64,000 nucleotides of DNA. It comes from Trichomonas vaginalis G3. Taxonomy: Eukaryota > Parabasalia > Trichomonadida > Trichomonadidae. Of the stretch, positions 10,343 to 22,115 are shown piece by piece. Made by a program: the position numbers and the translations under genes. Every line of letters begins with the position of its first letter. Within the stretch, counting starts at the first letter, position 1. Location: contig NC_067207.1 of NCBI RefSeq assembly GCF_026262505.1, positions 33,076,082 to 33,140,081 of the forward strand, read 5' to 3'. A model generated the notes under the pieces. That model made no database searches, was not told the DNA's origin, and saw only the letters and a program-made list of their open reading frames with translations.

Positions 10343-10348
10343 ATAATT

Positions 10349-10996
10349 ATGAGTTTAGAAGAAAGGCGCCAAAAATTGCTTGAAAATACATTAAATGAAG
10401 TTAACAACTCTCTCGCTGAGATATTAAAGATACTTCAAAAGGATAGACCAATTGAATTCATATTTAAAGCAGGAGAAACGCCAGATTTAACATTATCTCT
10501 TAAATCTGAATGTGGAACTATTAATTCTGGATATCTTCTAATAAACAGACCAAACAAAGAATCATCACGTCACGAAGTACTATCATTTCCACTCTTATTT
10601 GTTCATCAAATTTGTTTGAAATGTCATACTCTTCGACAGCAGATTGTTTATACAATTCATAATTATAAAAGATGCACATTACAATCGATTGAATCATTTC
10701 TTAGCATGGCAAGTCAAGCAATTGCAATTTTATCAGATCCAAAGTTCATGAAGATACCAATCACTAATTATTTTGAACCACCATTACCTCCTGACATTGA
10801 ATTAGATATATTTTTCCAAAATGGAAATGCAAAATTATTATATTCGCCATTTAACAATTTAGAAGCCGGAAGTGCCAAAAATGTTGAAGATGAAACATTT
10901 CTTGTTGCTTTAGAAGGAATTTTACTCAGAATTATTCATAGTTTGAAATATTTAAGATCAGACGTCATTACATGGGCTATTCCAGCAGACGAATAG
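10349..10996 (+). CDS. Rogdi-like protein (candidate RAVE/rabconnectin subunit)
   Basis: A 215-residue protein; the in-frame GTG four codons upstream lies inside the promoter motif, so the ATG at 10349 is taken. The segment NYFEPPLPPDIELDIFFQ with the following KLLY resembles the conserved (F)xPxLPxDLxxxxY core of Rogdi/Rav2. The C-terminal helix (ETFLVALEGILLRIIHSLKYL) fits the family's last helix. Rogdi works with WD40 rabconnectin proteins to assemble V-ATPase. The call rests on this one block and could be wrong; the rest of the protein is helical and unrecognised. Confidence 0.45.
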   Translation: MSLEERRQKLLENTLNEVNNSLAEILKILQKDRPIEFIFKAGETPDLTLSLKSECGTINSGYLLINRPNKESSRHEVLSFPLLFVHQICLKCHTLRQQIVYTIHNYKRCTLQSIESFLSMASQAIAILSDPKFMKIPITNYFEPPLPPDIELDIFFQNGNAKLLYSPFNNLEAGSAKNVEDETFLVALEGILLRIIHSLKYLRSDVITWAIPADE

Positions 10997-11361
10997 AAGT
11001 ATGTCGTAATTTTTATTACAGTAATCAATCTCAAAACAAAAATATTAATTTTTTTACAATTGTTCGTAATATTTCAAAATTTAATAACAATAAGTGAGAC
11101 TAATTAATCATAACTGTTATTCTTACTAACTGGCACTTGGATAAACAAAAATAATTAAATAATTTTTGTTTATTCTATAGCATGAAAGATTATATGTATT
11201 TACGGTATCTAATGTCTATGACTTAGCATAAAAATTGTTGATTATTATTATTATATTTTATGTTTTTGTTAAAAAAATAAAATTAAATTGTTTATTTCTT
11301 TCATAAATTTTGAAAAATGGTTTTCTCATACTTGAAATGGAACTCGAATGAGGCTAAGTAT
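10997..11361. other. Intergenic region
   Basis: AT-rich spacer between the Rogdi-like gene and a glycine-rich relic. No feature is supported. Confidence 0.5.
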
Positions 11362-12308
11362 TTATTCAGATACTACAAAGAGCTCATGATAAAGTAAAAA
11401 GTTAATTTTGGCAATGATAGTAATTGCGTTACATGTCAAATGAAATATATCATTTATGAATGTTATTCGTATAAAACCATGACCGCTTCGAGTTGATTCA
11501 AAGAGTTCTTCTGTGGTTGAATTTTCTATGGAAGTATAAATCCAAGGAAGAGGTACTTTTCTCTGGCCGTCAATCATTTTTGTATTGAAAAATGATAATT
11601 TACTGTAATGAATGATGATCCTCCTGTAGATCCTCCATAACTTGAAGAAGAACAGCCTGCATAATATCCGTTTCCTGAAATTGCACCCCAATCTTGAGTT
11701 GGATCAACAATGTATCCAGCAATACCGAATGTTCCAGAAATTCCCCTAATGTCAGAAGAAAATCCCGGATGTGTTTGGTTTGCTCCATATAATGTAAAAA
11801 GAAAGTTATTATTGTAACGATCTGACGTGTTTGATTCAATAGAAAACAAACTTCCTGCAGGCGATAAAGTTGACAAATGATGTTCTCTGGATCCACCTGA
11901 TGCAGCAACCATTATACGACTCTTAAGTGAATTAAAATCATAGAATTCTCCTCCTTGCAAACGAATATCAGTTGCTCCTCCTGCCAGTTCACCCTGATAA
12001 ACAGTTGCAGTGGGAGGAACACTGTTAAATTTACCCATTGAAGGACCGATATATAAATACATCTTTGTTGTTTCTTTGATTTTTATGTATCCACTTGTAT
12101 AAGCCCCATTTCCATTATTTCCTGATGCTCCCCAACACTCAATTTTATAAAGAGCTGGAAATAATTGAACTTCATAATTAGTGCAATTATCTTTGTTTTG
12201 GCAAGGAAAGCCGAATAATTTTGAAGTTTTACTGTATGTAACGTTTGGTTTACCATATTCTTCATTGAAATAGTATTGAATGTAATCAATAACTTCATAA
12301 TTCCTGAT
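11362..12308 (-). pseudogene. Broken glycine-rich surface-type protein
   Basis: Minus-strand reading gives the layout of the trichomonad glycine-rich family: a YKIECWGASG block, GYIKIKETTKMYLYIG, GGATDIRL, repeated GG/GS stretches, GGSTGGSSF, and in another frame the tail HYSKLSFFNTKMIDGQ with SGHGFIRI. No ATG begins the frame; it opens directly after a TAG at 12309-12311. A frame change near 11590-11620 separates the glycine-rich body from the tail. Related intact proteins are secreted or membrane-anchored with unknown function. This copy looks dead, unless an upstream start in another frame is used. Confidence 0.65.
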
Positions 12309-13808
12309 CTAAATTATTAATGTCAAATTTAATAAAAAGTAACATAATGATTGAAAGAATTTTGGATAAATATAAATATCTAAATAAAAATCATTCTGCT
12401 TTAGACTGCTCTTTTGTTATTATATCATTTCATATCTATGGAAATTGATCTATACAAATTTCAAGAGTCATCGTTTCCCGCAAATATATAACATAGTAAT
12501 TTAAATGGTAAGATGCTCATATATAACTTTTATATTTTTATTGGCGATCAAGACATTCACTCAAATAAAAGCAGCGAATTGTGGAGTAACTTTAATACTC
12601 CATAGGTTCATTTCTTGAGTTGTATTTTCACGATGTGTAATAAGAAATTCCATTGTGTTTCAAAACTGCATACGAATTAAAATAGGGTTGTTAGATTCCC
12701 GACGATAGGTGTCTTGGAAGATTTGCCTGGTGTCATCATAGTGTCTTTAAATCAAAAATTTTATTTTGGAGTTAGTTTTATTGATTTTTCAATAAAAAAC
12801 ATTTCTAAAACAAGAAAATAAAACGATAAAATATTTATATTTTATATAAGGATCTTATATATTTAAAATAAATATCATTTTATTTTTTTCATTGGTGTCT
12901 GTCAAACCATAATACACTATTCAAAAATTCAATGTGTCTTGCGGTTTCAAAAGACACCTTCAAATTGAACGATAGCATAGACACTATTGAATTTTACCCA
13001 TTGTATTTAGTTTTTACCCTTTTTATTTTTAAGAATTAATGACTGAAACAGCCGTTTTGCTATGACCCCAATCACTTTTATTTATTATTTTAAATATTAT
13101 TTAATTTTATTATTTGAATAGGCCAACTTATATTTGAGAAGCTCAATTTGAGACCACTTAATACATTGAAATATCATAAATATTGAAATATTAAAAAGTG
13201 TATTTCAAAATATTGAAATTATAAAAATTTATAATACTGAAATTGAGACAAATTAATAAATTCAATGTGTTTTTTTGAAATAACTCTCAAATATTATTTT
13301 TTTGTTTATTTAATGATGAATAAATATGATTGCTTTAGTCAATCATAAAAACTAATTTAAGTTTAAAATAATGAAAGGATAATTTGATCGTTTTTTAAAA
13401 TACAATTATTTTTGATGATTTACAAGAATCTTTGAAAAGAATATAATATAGGTTCTATTTTTGTAAAATTTATCCAAATCATGTATTATATAAATTACGA
13501 TTAAAACAATGAAAGAACCAAAAAGTGTGTTTTGTGTTTTGTTGTTGCGTGTTGGATGCGGGATCCTGTTATTTCCGAAATCGACAAAAAATTTGGAAAT
13601 TTAATTTCCGAAATCGAAATTATATTAATGTTTTTAATATTCTTATATCAAAAGGATTAAAGTTCATTAAGAGAAAAACAATTCTTCTTCTTCAATCTAT
13701 TGGCGCATTTATTTCTACACGCCAATAACGAAGGGAAAATTATAAGACACCATGGTGTCTTCAAAACGCTAATTTTTGATATTTTTAACAACCCTAAATT
13801 AAAACATT
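12309..13808. other. Long AT-rich intergenic region with GGTGTCT palindromes
   Basis: No gene is supported in these 1.5 kb. The word GGTGTCT or its complement AGACACC recurs (about 12706, 12893, 12950, 13744), and AAGACACCATGGTGTCTT at about 13743-13760 is a perfect palindrome. This could mark the remnants of a small transposable element; no terminal repeats with target duplication could be fixed. A 67-codon open frame at 13525-13728 has no recognisable features. Confidence 0.4.
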
Positions 13809-15011
13809 TTAATATCTTTGGAAATCAGTTACATGTCCATAAATACAACCCCCGTGTGAAGTAAGAACTTTTGCTGCCTCTTTATTATTATTCATTGCAG
13901 CCCAAGAAAGGGGTGTCCTTCTATTATAGTCTTGTGCATTAACATCAGCACCATATGAAATTAGCAATTCAACAATTTCATCCATATTATTTTCGGCTGC
14001 ATAATGAAGCGCTGTTTTCTGATCTGTATCTTTTGAATTTAACCATGCACCATGTAAAATAAGAAATTCTGCTGCTTCTTTACAACCAAACCATGCTGCA
14101 TAATGAAGAGCAGTTCTCCTACGGTGATAATCTTCTACATTTACATCCAATCCATGAGCAAGAAAGTATTCGCAAAGGGAAGGAATATTGAAGCACGATG
14201 CATAAGCAAAACATGTATTGATATATTTTGTTCGATCTAAATCAACAAATAACGCTTGGAGATTATGGTAATCCAAAGTCCATTGCAAATTTGTAATTTC
14301 CAGATTGTGTTCATTGATCAAGAAAGTAATAAAATCAATGTTATGAGAAATAATTGCATATTTCATGCATTGATAATCTGGTTTTTCATATTTCAAACAC
14401 TCACTCATAATATCTGGATTTCCTCCCAAAAATGATAAATGAAGACATATTCTGGTAATATCTGAGTTGAATTTTGTTCTTAATAGCTTAAAACAACCAA
14501 CTGAGCCATAATAACAGCACATTTCAAGTAATGAAATCCCATAATATGGATAAAAACCGTATACTTTTTGATCTTTATCAAAGCCTTCTTGTTCTATAAA
14601 TATTATAAATAATTCTTTGTTATCATCCATAATTGCTCTGTAAAATGAATTTTCTTCATGAATATTACTTGGTAACTTTGTGGTATCATAATTTGTTTTA
14701 TTTTCTTCTTGAAAATCTATTCCAAACTTTTTATAGATACTGTTGACTGTTTTTGGATGAAATTCTTCGATAATCTTTTTAATCAAAATCTGGTAGCTCT
14801 TAAAATAAAGGAGATTGAATCGTATGGTAGTCAATATCATTTCGATAACTTTAGATGGGGTTTGTATTTTCGTATCAATAAGATACTTTTTAATTTCACT
14901 GTAAAACTGGTTTATTTCTTCTTCGTTGCGATAATTCAACCGATATAAATTGTTTGAAATTCTGATATAATCTTTGTTTAGCTCTACAAGTTCATTATAA
15001 TCGAAATTCAT
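13809..15011 (-). CDS. Ankyrin-repeat protein of the trichomonad DUF3447-type family
   Basis: A 400-residue intact protein. Residues 1-115 form the helical N-terminal domain typical of the family (MNFDYNELVELNKDYIRISN, then QILIKKIIEEFHPKTVNSIY). The middle part has degenerate repeats (YYPYYGISLLEMCCYYGSVGCFKLL, LHLSFLGGNPDIMSECLKYEKPDYQ). Three canonical ankyrin repeats follow at about 300-390 (RTALHYAAWFGCKEAAEFLILHGA and two more). The family is hugely expanded in trichomonads; function is unknown beyond probable protein binding. Remains of a related gene lie at 62,050-62,520. Confidence 0.85.
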   Translation of the reverse strand: MNFDYNELVELNKDYIRISNNLYRLNYRNEEEINQFYSEIKKYLIDTKIQTPSKVIEMILTTIRFNLLYFKSYQILIKKIIEEFHPKTVNSIYKKFGIDFQEENKTNYDTTKLPSNIHEENSFYRAIMDDNKELFIIFIEQEGFDKDQKVYGFYPYYGISLLEMCCYYGSVGCFKLLRTKFNSDITRICLHLSFLGGNPDIMSECLKYEKPDYQCMKYAIISHNIDFITFLINEHNLEITNLQWTLDYHNLQALFVDLDRTKYINTCFAYASCFNIPSLCEYFLAHGLDVNVEDYHRRRTALHYAAWFGCKEAAEFLILHGAWLNSKDTDQKTALHYAAENNMDEIVELLISYGADVNAQDYNRRTPLSWAAMNNNKEAAKVLTSHGGCIYGHVTDFQRY

Positions 15012-16719
15012 TGAATAAAAACTTTTTTTTATGCGTTGTCAAAATTGTTTAAATTAGCATATATAGAATCTGATACAAAGTTATTGGAAAAAAATGGTTA
15101 GGTTACTTCAAATTTTTTAAAGCATTGAATTAGCTTTGTAACTAAGCTCAATCTAAGTTTTTGTACGAATAAGGACTTATCTGCAGCTCTAATGGCTTAT
15201 AATATAATAATCTAATTTTCTTAAAAATAAGTAAAATTTTTAGATTAATTCAAGATGTATTTGATATTAATATGAGTCAATGATTCTATTATTCGAAATT
15301 TTATTTCAGCTCTAAGAATAAATTTCCATAATCATGATTTACCCTATATTTCCAACTCTTGGAAAATTTTCATGACCCCCTACCCAGGGTCCTAAAATGG
15401 GTATTTTCCTCACACAGACACCGTGGTTTTTTGAGCCGGGAAATAAATAGCGCAGACAGTTTCTACATATAGAGACATGCTTATACTTAGAGTTTGACGG
15501 GAATCTAAAGTGATTTTTTTCTGCATCGCGAAATCTAATGCAATCTCAAAATCAAAGAAACTGCGAATCGGAGCGCAATTTTTTAATATGTTAATATATA
15601 AAGGTACCCCTACTACTGCAAATGCTTCAAATGAAAATCTAAGAAATCAGATTAATTTGATCACATTAGTATAGTATTGGTCAAACCAAAAACTCATATG
15701 TTGATATATAGCCTATAGATATTCATATTATCTACTTTTCATTGAATTACATAAGATTTAATAATCTCATAAATATTCTTTTTAATTTTCCGAATTCCGT
15801 GTGCATTTAGATTGCCTATACCGTATATAATAATTCTAGAATGGTTTGGTTAGATATTAAGTTTTTTAGATTAATATTTTAACATTTTGATAAAACAAGC
15901 ATTTGTTCCATTTTAGAATCGCCATTGAACTCTAGTTTGACTAACATGATGTTGTATGATCAAATAAATTCTAACTTCATGAGATAAATTTTGAAATTAA
16001 AAATGCGATATCTGACTCAAATATTTTATCTGAACACATTTAACATTCAATGATAAACTAAAGTACTATACAGCAGATTCGATTTGGCTTATATTTTATA
16101 TAATCAACAAATAATCCTATAAAATTGTGCTATTCACGTTGCTCAAAGATGTATTGAACATTCCCTACTTGTGTATTGATAAAATTAGATATAGATTCTA
16201 ATGTAAATCGATATTTTGAAAATTCATATATATTTTGTCTTGGTTTGGCATTTGATCGTGTTGAAACCGGAATTGCAATATATATCATCTAAATATATAA
16301 CTATCAAAATATGAGCTATAGATTTTTAAATTATTCTCCTGAATATGAGTGACTAACATAATTATATTGAATTGAGTAGTAAGAATCATAAATATTAGAA
16401 TCTGACGATAATTTATTATAACTTTATATAGGAACAAGATTATAAATGATGATGAAAATAAAGATTAAATTTAAATCTGAAAATTTGAAAACATTAAGTG
16501 TATATGATAGCATTACAAAATTAAATTTTATGTGGAAGAGGAAATAGAGGAATTAGAAGTATTATGAGAAAATAATAAGATATAAAAACAAGATTCTATT
16601 AAATGAGTTAATTTATAGAAAGGAATAACAGTGTGAATGTAGTAAATGAATGTTTTCATGATGTATTATTGAAATCTTAAGTTTTGTTAAGAAGATAATA
16701 AGGGAATCAAATTTTGTAT
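15012..16719. other. Long AT-rich intergenic region
   Basis: About 1.7 kb without a credible gene on either strand. There is a slightly GC-richer patch at about 15355-15450. The right end abuts the foldback element. No RNA gene or repeat is supported. Confidence 0.45.
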
Positions 16720-17612
16720 TAGGAAGTTTGACCGACAAGAGTGTATTGTGCACTCTTGTCGGTCTGCATGTCTCATTCCGGGAGACATTGTCACTGCATG
16801 TCTCCCAGAATGAGACATCTTCCGCATTCATAACTTGAATGCGGAAGTTTGACCGACAAGAGTGCCCAATACACTCTTGTCGGTCTGCATGTCTCATTCC
16901 GGGAGACATTGTCACTGCATGTCTCCCAGAATGAGACACTCTTCCGCATTCATAACTTGAATGCGGAAGTTTGACCGACAAGAGTGCCCAATACACTCTT
17001 GTCGGTCTGCATGTCTCATTCCGGGAGACATTGTCACTGCATGTCTCCCAGAATGAGACACTCTTCCGCATTCATAACTTGAATGCGGAAGTTTGACCGA
17101 CAAGAGTGCCCAATACACTCTTGTCGGTCTGCATGTCTCATTCCGGGAGACATTGTCACTGCATGTCTCCCAGAATGAGACACTCTTCCGCATTCATAAC
17201 TTGAATGCGGAAGTTTGACCGACAAGAGTGCCCAATACACTCTTGTCGATCTAAATGTATCTTACAATCAAAGACACTTTCATACAATCTTTTCGAAGTT
17301 AAAAAAAAAATTAATTATTTCTTTCTTTTGTTTATTAAATCGCCTTACTCACGTACTAATCTCTTTTAGAGACTCTATCGAGCTATCCCCACATATAAAC
17401 CTGTGACAATAATACATATTTACTCTTCATATTCTGATCTCATGACACATTATCGCAAAAACTATAATTATACAACACATCTCATAAAGTCTCATTTTAG
17501 CCCTATCTAAGCGTTCAAAACCTATTTTCCACACGTAATCTGATTCTTCTGGCTCCGCTGATTCGATTTCTGCTGTCAGATCGTGAAAATATGCATCACA
17601 TAAAGAGATAAA
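16720..17612 (+). repeat. Left arm of foldback element
   Basis: Contains the tandem 122-bp units (unit starts seen at 16841, 16963, 17085 and 17207) followed by a single-copy inner part ending GAGATAAA at 17612. It pairs with 17907-18708 on the other strand. Confidence 0.8.
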
Positions 17613-17906
17613 CACAACTCAAAATTATTGCTTTTTTTTTTCAAATTGTCTATTCATCCATCTTTACATATTTATTATCTCCTCCGTTTCCCCTCACAAA
17701 TTCTTTTAATTTTCTGAATAATACGTATAATAAAACGAATATCTCAAAAACTAAAACACAAAATTAATGTTGGAAAATGACTAGATATAATCTGAACTTT
17801 TGAATTCATACATTTTTGGAAAAAATTGAATTTTCAAAAAAAGAGCTTATTTAGGTATGAACCTGAAGAGAAATTTTAAGGAAAATATTAAGTTGTGCAA
17901 TTTGCA

Positions 17907-18708
17907 TTTATCTCTTTATGTGATGCATATTTTCACGATCTGACAGCAGAAATCGAATCAGCGGAGCCAGAAGAATCAGATTACGTGTGGAAAATAGGTT
18001 TTGAACGCTTAGATAGGGCTAAAATGAGACTTTATGAGATGTGTTGTATAATTATAGTTTTTGCGATAATGTGTCATGAGATCAGAATATGAAGAGAGTA
18101 AATATGTATTATTGTCACAGGTTTATATGTGGGGATAGCTCGATAGAGTCTCTAAAAGAGATTAGTACGTGAGTAAGGCGATTTAATAAACAAAAGAAAG
18201 AAATAATTAATTTTTTTTTTAACTTCGAAAAGATTGTATGAAAGTGTCTTTGATTGTAAGATACATTTAGATCGACAAGAGTGTATTGGCACTCTTGTCG
18301 GTCAAACTTCCGCATTCAAGTTATGAATGCGGAAGAGTGTCTCATTCTGGGAGACATGCAGTGACAATGTCTCCGGAATGAGACATGCAGACCGACAAGA
18401 GTGTATTGGGCACTCTTGTCGGTCAAACTTCCGCATTCAAGTTATGAATGCGGAAGAGTGTCTCATTCTGGGAGACATGCAGTGACAATGTCTCCCGGAA
18501 TGAGACATGCAGACCGACAAGAGTGTATTGGCACTCTTGTCGGTCAAACTTCCGCATTCAAGTTATGAATGCGGAAGAGTGTCTCATTCTGGGAGACATG
18601 CAGTGACAATGTCTCCCGGAATGAGACATGCAGACCGACAAGAGTGTATTGGGCACTCTTGTCGGTCAAACTTCCGCATTCAAGTTATGAATGCGGAAGA
18701 TTGTGCTA
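17907..18708 (-). repeat. Right arm of foldback element
   Basis: Inverted copy of the left arm, beginning TTTATCTC at 17907. Small differences (for example GTCTCCGGAATG at 18370 against GTCTCCCGGAATG elsewhere, and TATTGGCACTC against TATTGGGCACTC) show that units are not perfectly homogenised. Confidence 0.8.
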
Positions 18709-20640
18709 TTCCTGCATATTTTCTACGAGCCTGCTTCATAAAATTGAATCCTTCTACCCAAATTAAATGCGATTTTGCTAATCTTTCATCTAAAATCACT
18801 AATCAGAAGCATATTGCAAGTTAACTTGAACCGGCATGTTCCTCCTATCCTGTCTTTCAGTTCTTTCTATCAGCCATGGTTCACAAAAAGGAGAGCTTTG
18901 CGCACAATCAGACATAAGATTGCGGCAGAGGAACCGGGAAGAGAGCAGCTTGAAGCGGTAAGATGTCCGAATGCTGTCTCCCACGTGTATCTGTCAGGCA
19001 AAGTTCACAAGGAGGAGAGCTTTGCGCACAATCAAACAGAAGATTGCGGCAGAGGAACCGAGAAGAGAGCAGCTTGAAGCGGTAAGCTGTTTTCAAGTCT
19101 TTAGTTAACAAACTTTAACAAAAGACATCTAAAAAATTTGAAATAATTGCAAAATAATGCCATCAGGTAATGCGCACCTAAGGGAGGTGTTTTGCGGGAG
19201 CTGGGGGTATCTTGGTGAGTACTCAGGAGGCCAAGAAGGGCACCCCAACCGACATTTTGCTGACGCATTGTGTAAGCAACCATTCTGATAACCGCTCAAA
19301 CCGTCGGGACAAAATAATTTATGAAATTATAAGTCATCTTTCTAATACATATTTTTGGAAGGGCGTAAGATACGCCAACTTAAATATATTATTAAATATG
19401 AGAAAATCGCTCAACAAAAAAACAATTCTTTCAAAAAGTTTGACATTGATCTTTCTGATACATATCCTATGGAAGGAGTTTACATTCACAAAATAAAAAC
19501 CAGTTCAAAATCTTATTACTCCTTGAATTAAAATCATTTAATTTCAAATCCATTCCAAATCCTTAAATCTGTATTAAAATCATTTTGCCAACAACCAACA
19601 CAATACAAATTACATTTCCATATATCTTCTTGTCCATTTTAATTTTTTATCTCATTTTATTTAATTTTATTTAAAGCATATAGACATCGAGATCCTTTAC
19701 ACATAGTTATATAAAAGTCAAATACATAATAAATTCTTAATTCTAGAGATATCTCAAAATCTCAATTTTTTAATTTAAAATACCTTTCATTTTTCACAGT
19801 ACTATCACAACAAACAAGCCATTTACTAATTAACACATATAAGAAAAATATCAAATTACAAAACAACTTTCAATATCATTCGCATCGAATTCTATTTTTT
19901 CATAATTATCAACTACATGTTATTATATAATATATGTCGGCGCATATTCCACTCTATACAAGTGTCAGACACACTCACACAAAGCTGTGAGATTCATACC
20001 TCTATCAGTAGGACTTCTCAAATCAAGAACACATATGTTTCACTATCGCACATCTGTGTAGGATCTAATTAACCCTTTGGACTGGTACTTCAAAATTTGA
20101 TAATTTGATAATTTCATGTGATATCATCATTTGCCTTTAAAACAACTATGCGTTAAACTAGACACGTTTCTCTATCATAATGCAAAATATCAAAGTTTGG
20201 GAGACTCCCAAAGTGTCTGAAACTGATCATAAGGGTGAAAAACCGTTTTCCAGAAGTTGGGAACGTAGGGTATTGTAATTTTGATAAATATTTTCATTGA
20301 TATATAAAATCGGCATATTTTTGAAGAATTTGTAGCTTCAAAAAAAAAAAAAAAAAAAAATAGAATTTTAGAAATTATTGTTGGGGCATTTTCTTAGGAG
20401 AGGGTAAATTTGAATACCATTCAAAAGTAAAAATTCACAATTTGTTCGATTTGGACATATAATCTATTATTATATATAATGTAATTAAGAAAAAAATAAA
20501 ATGACCTGCATATATTAATTATTTAGATTGCAAGATTCAAAAAAGCTATTAAAATTAGAGACTAAATAAATAGCGAATTGATTCATATGGATTTATGTAA
20601 TTGTGAACATTAAAAGAGTTTATTTATTGATCTAATAAAA
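18709..20640. other. Intergenic region with a GC-richer direct repeat
   Basis: No intact gene is supported. Two direct copies of a GC-richer segment lie at about 18879-18961 and 19000-19083, sharing GAGAGCTTTGCGCACAATCA and AGAGCAGCTTGAAGCGGTAAG. A second GC-richer patch is at 19160-19275. The rest is AT-rich, with an A-tract at about 20340-20361. The repeats look unlike the surrounding DNA and may be mobile or acquired fragments. Confidence 0.45.
18879..19083 (+). repeat. GC-richer tandem duplication of unknown origin
   Basis: Two direct copies with offset about 122 bases share long words such as GAGAGCTTTGCGCACAATCA and GAGAGCAGCTTGAAGCGGTA. Both end in GGTAAG. There is no matching rRNA, tRNA or protein family that I recognise. 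The offset is close to the period of the adjoining foldback units, which may be coincidence. Confidence 0.5.
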
Positions 20641-20679
20641 AAAGATAAAATATTAATGAGAAAATTGAAAGAATAGAGT

Positions 20680-20880
20680 GTCCCATTCACTCGTGTTGGT
20701 CGCAATGTATCATTCTGGGAGACATTGCCTCTGCATGTCTCCCACAATGGCACAATGTTCCTTGGAGAAAGACCTGGAAGGGGGCCCTTTCTCAAGGTCA
20801 GGGCCCCTTCTAGTCTTTCTGGTCCTGGAAGGAGCGCTTCTGACTGGTCTGTGCGCTGCTTCCAGGAAGAACATGAGATT
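20680..20880. repeat. Diverged relative of the foldback unit plus GC-rich hairpin
   Basis: The stretch TCATTCTGGGAGACATTG at about 20709-20726, followed by CTGCATGTCTCCCACAATGG, matches the core of the 122-bp foldback unit with changes. It is followed by a GC-rich inverted repeat, GAAGGGGGCCCTTTC against GGTCAGGGCCCCTTC (about 20776-20812). It looks like a fragment of a related element. Confidence 0.5.
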
Positions 20881-22115
20881 GCGCCAATAAGCTCCTATCA
20901 ACAAAATTTGACTAAAAATATAAAGTATTCTTTTGTGATTTAACGAATAGCTCAATTTTAAAATAGATTTGATTCTAATAATAAATTGAATGAGTTTCGC
21001 TTACGTTTAGAATTTAATGATTTATATGATTTTTTCGTTCACAGAAGAGTCATTGATATCCAATATCAAAAAAACAGCAAAGACACACCATAATAAATGA
21101 TATTGAAGCTAAATATTACATATTTCAACATATCTAAAAAATTATTATAAGATTAGATCTCATGCAATGCCGAGAAGTTTCCTAAAGCATAATTACTTAT
21201 TTATACAGAATCAATTATATAATATTCACATTGCAAATTATATACATTCTCACGAAGCAACATGAAATAGACTGTCCGAATTTGAATTCAAATAGAGATC
21301 TACTTCAAAAGGATTTCTTACAATATGTAATCTCGATGTTGATCACTGGAATACAAGGGATGCACGTAATTTACAAATTGTTGCAAAAATAGTAGTGCAA
21401 CAAAAATTTTATTTTTAGCTTGTCACTTGATATATAACAATTGCAAAAACTCAATCAAAAATAGGATTTGAACAACTTTTTAAAATTGTGAGAAAAATTC
21501 TATCGGCACATTCTATTCAATTTTAAAGTATTTCTTTCATATTCCAATCGATTATTCAATATTTGCCAATCACAAATTTTAGTTCAAAATTCAAAAAATC
21601 CCTAATTTTAATTTCAGATGAAATCTCGCAAAAATAACATTGTTTTAACCATATAAATATATATTTTATATATTGTATAGTGATTTTTAAATATTTTTAT
21701 GAGTAAAATCGAGAGTGAGGAAATGTGGACTACAAAAAACGATAGAAATGAATAGTTTACATGGGAATTCAATACTTACAAGTATTCAATGTCACTTTTG
21801 TGCTCGAGATTTTGACTCTAGTATATAAAGGAAAAATCTCATTTTTTATTCTCATTTTTGAATTTTTTTATAATTGAAGATTAGATAATTACTCTGTGTT
21901 TATTTAATCTACATTAAGAGGGGTTCATTTGCACAATGAATATGTATATTTTGTTGAATTCATTAAAATTTCGAACTAATTCTCAACAATAATTGATGCC
22001 ATACCTGAAATCCACACATTACTTGATTTTTTATTACCAAATTACTGATTTAGATCTTTTTCAACTCAATCATTTTCAATATTCATTATTCATTCCGAAT
22101 TTGACAGTTCAAAAA
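20881..22115. other. Intergenic region
   Basis: About 1.2 kb of AT-rich DNA. A TGTCACTTTT word (the reverse of the promoter-like motif) occurs at 21790-21799 without an adjacent minus-strand gene. The last 40 bases form the leader of the next gene, with TCATTATTCATT resembling the initiator. Confidence 0.4.

Larger units (their letters stand above)
16720..18708. mobile_element. Foldback-type element: long inverted arms of 122-bp tandem units
   Basis: Two long inverted arms, about 16720-17612 and 17907-18708, surround a unique spacer of about 294 bp. The outer part of each arm is a tandem array of about four 122-bp units. Each unit contains palindromes: GACCGACAAGAGTG against CACTCTTGTCGGTC, CTTCCGCATTC against GAATGCGGAAG, and GTCTCATTCCGGGAGACA against a mirrored partner. 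The inner part of each arm is single copy. This arrangement is that of foldback transposons, which usually encode nothing needed for their own movement. A 60-65-codon open frame ending in a hydrophobic stretch occurs in both arms (17427-17615 and 17895-18092) simply because the arms are copies. Confidence 0.8.

Noticed and set aside
17427-18092. Small membrane protein genes in the foldback arms
   Set aside because: Two mirror copies of the same open frame follow from the inverted structure; there is no promoter-like motif and no family match.
16720-18708. CRISPR array
   Set aside because: Units are long (122 bp), contiguous and without unique spacers, arms are inverted, and the organism is a eukaryote.
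18879-19275. rRNA or snRNA fragment
   Set aside because: GC content suggested a structural RNA, but no conserved rRNA, 5S or snRNA words were recognised.
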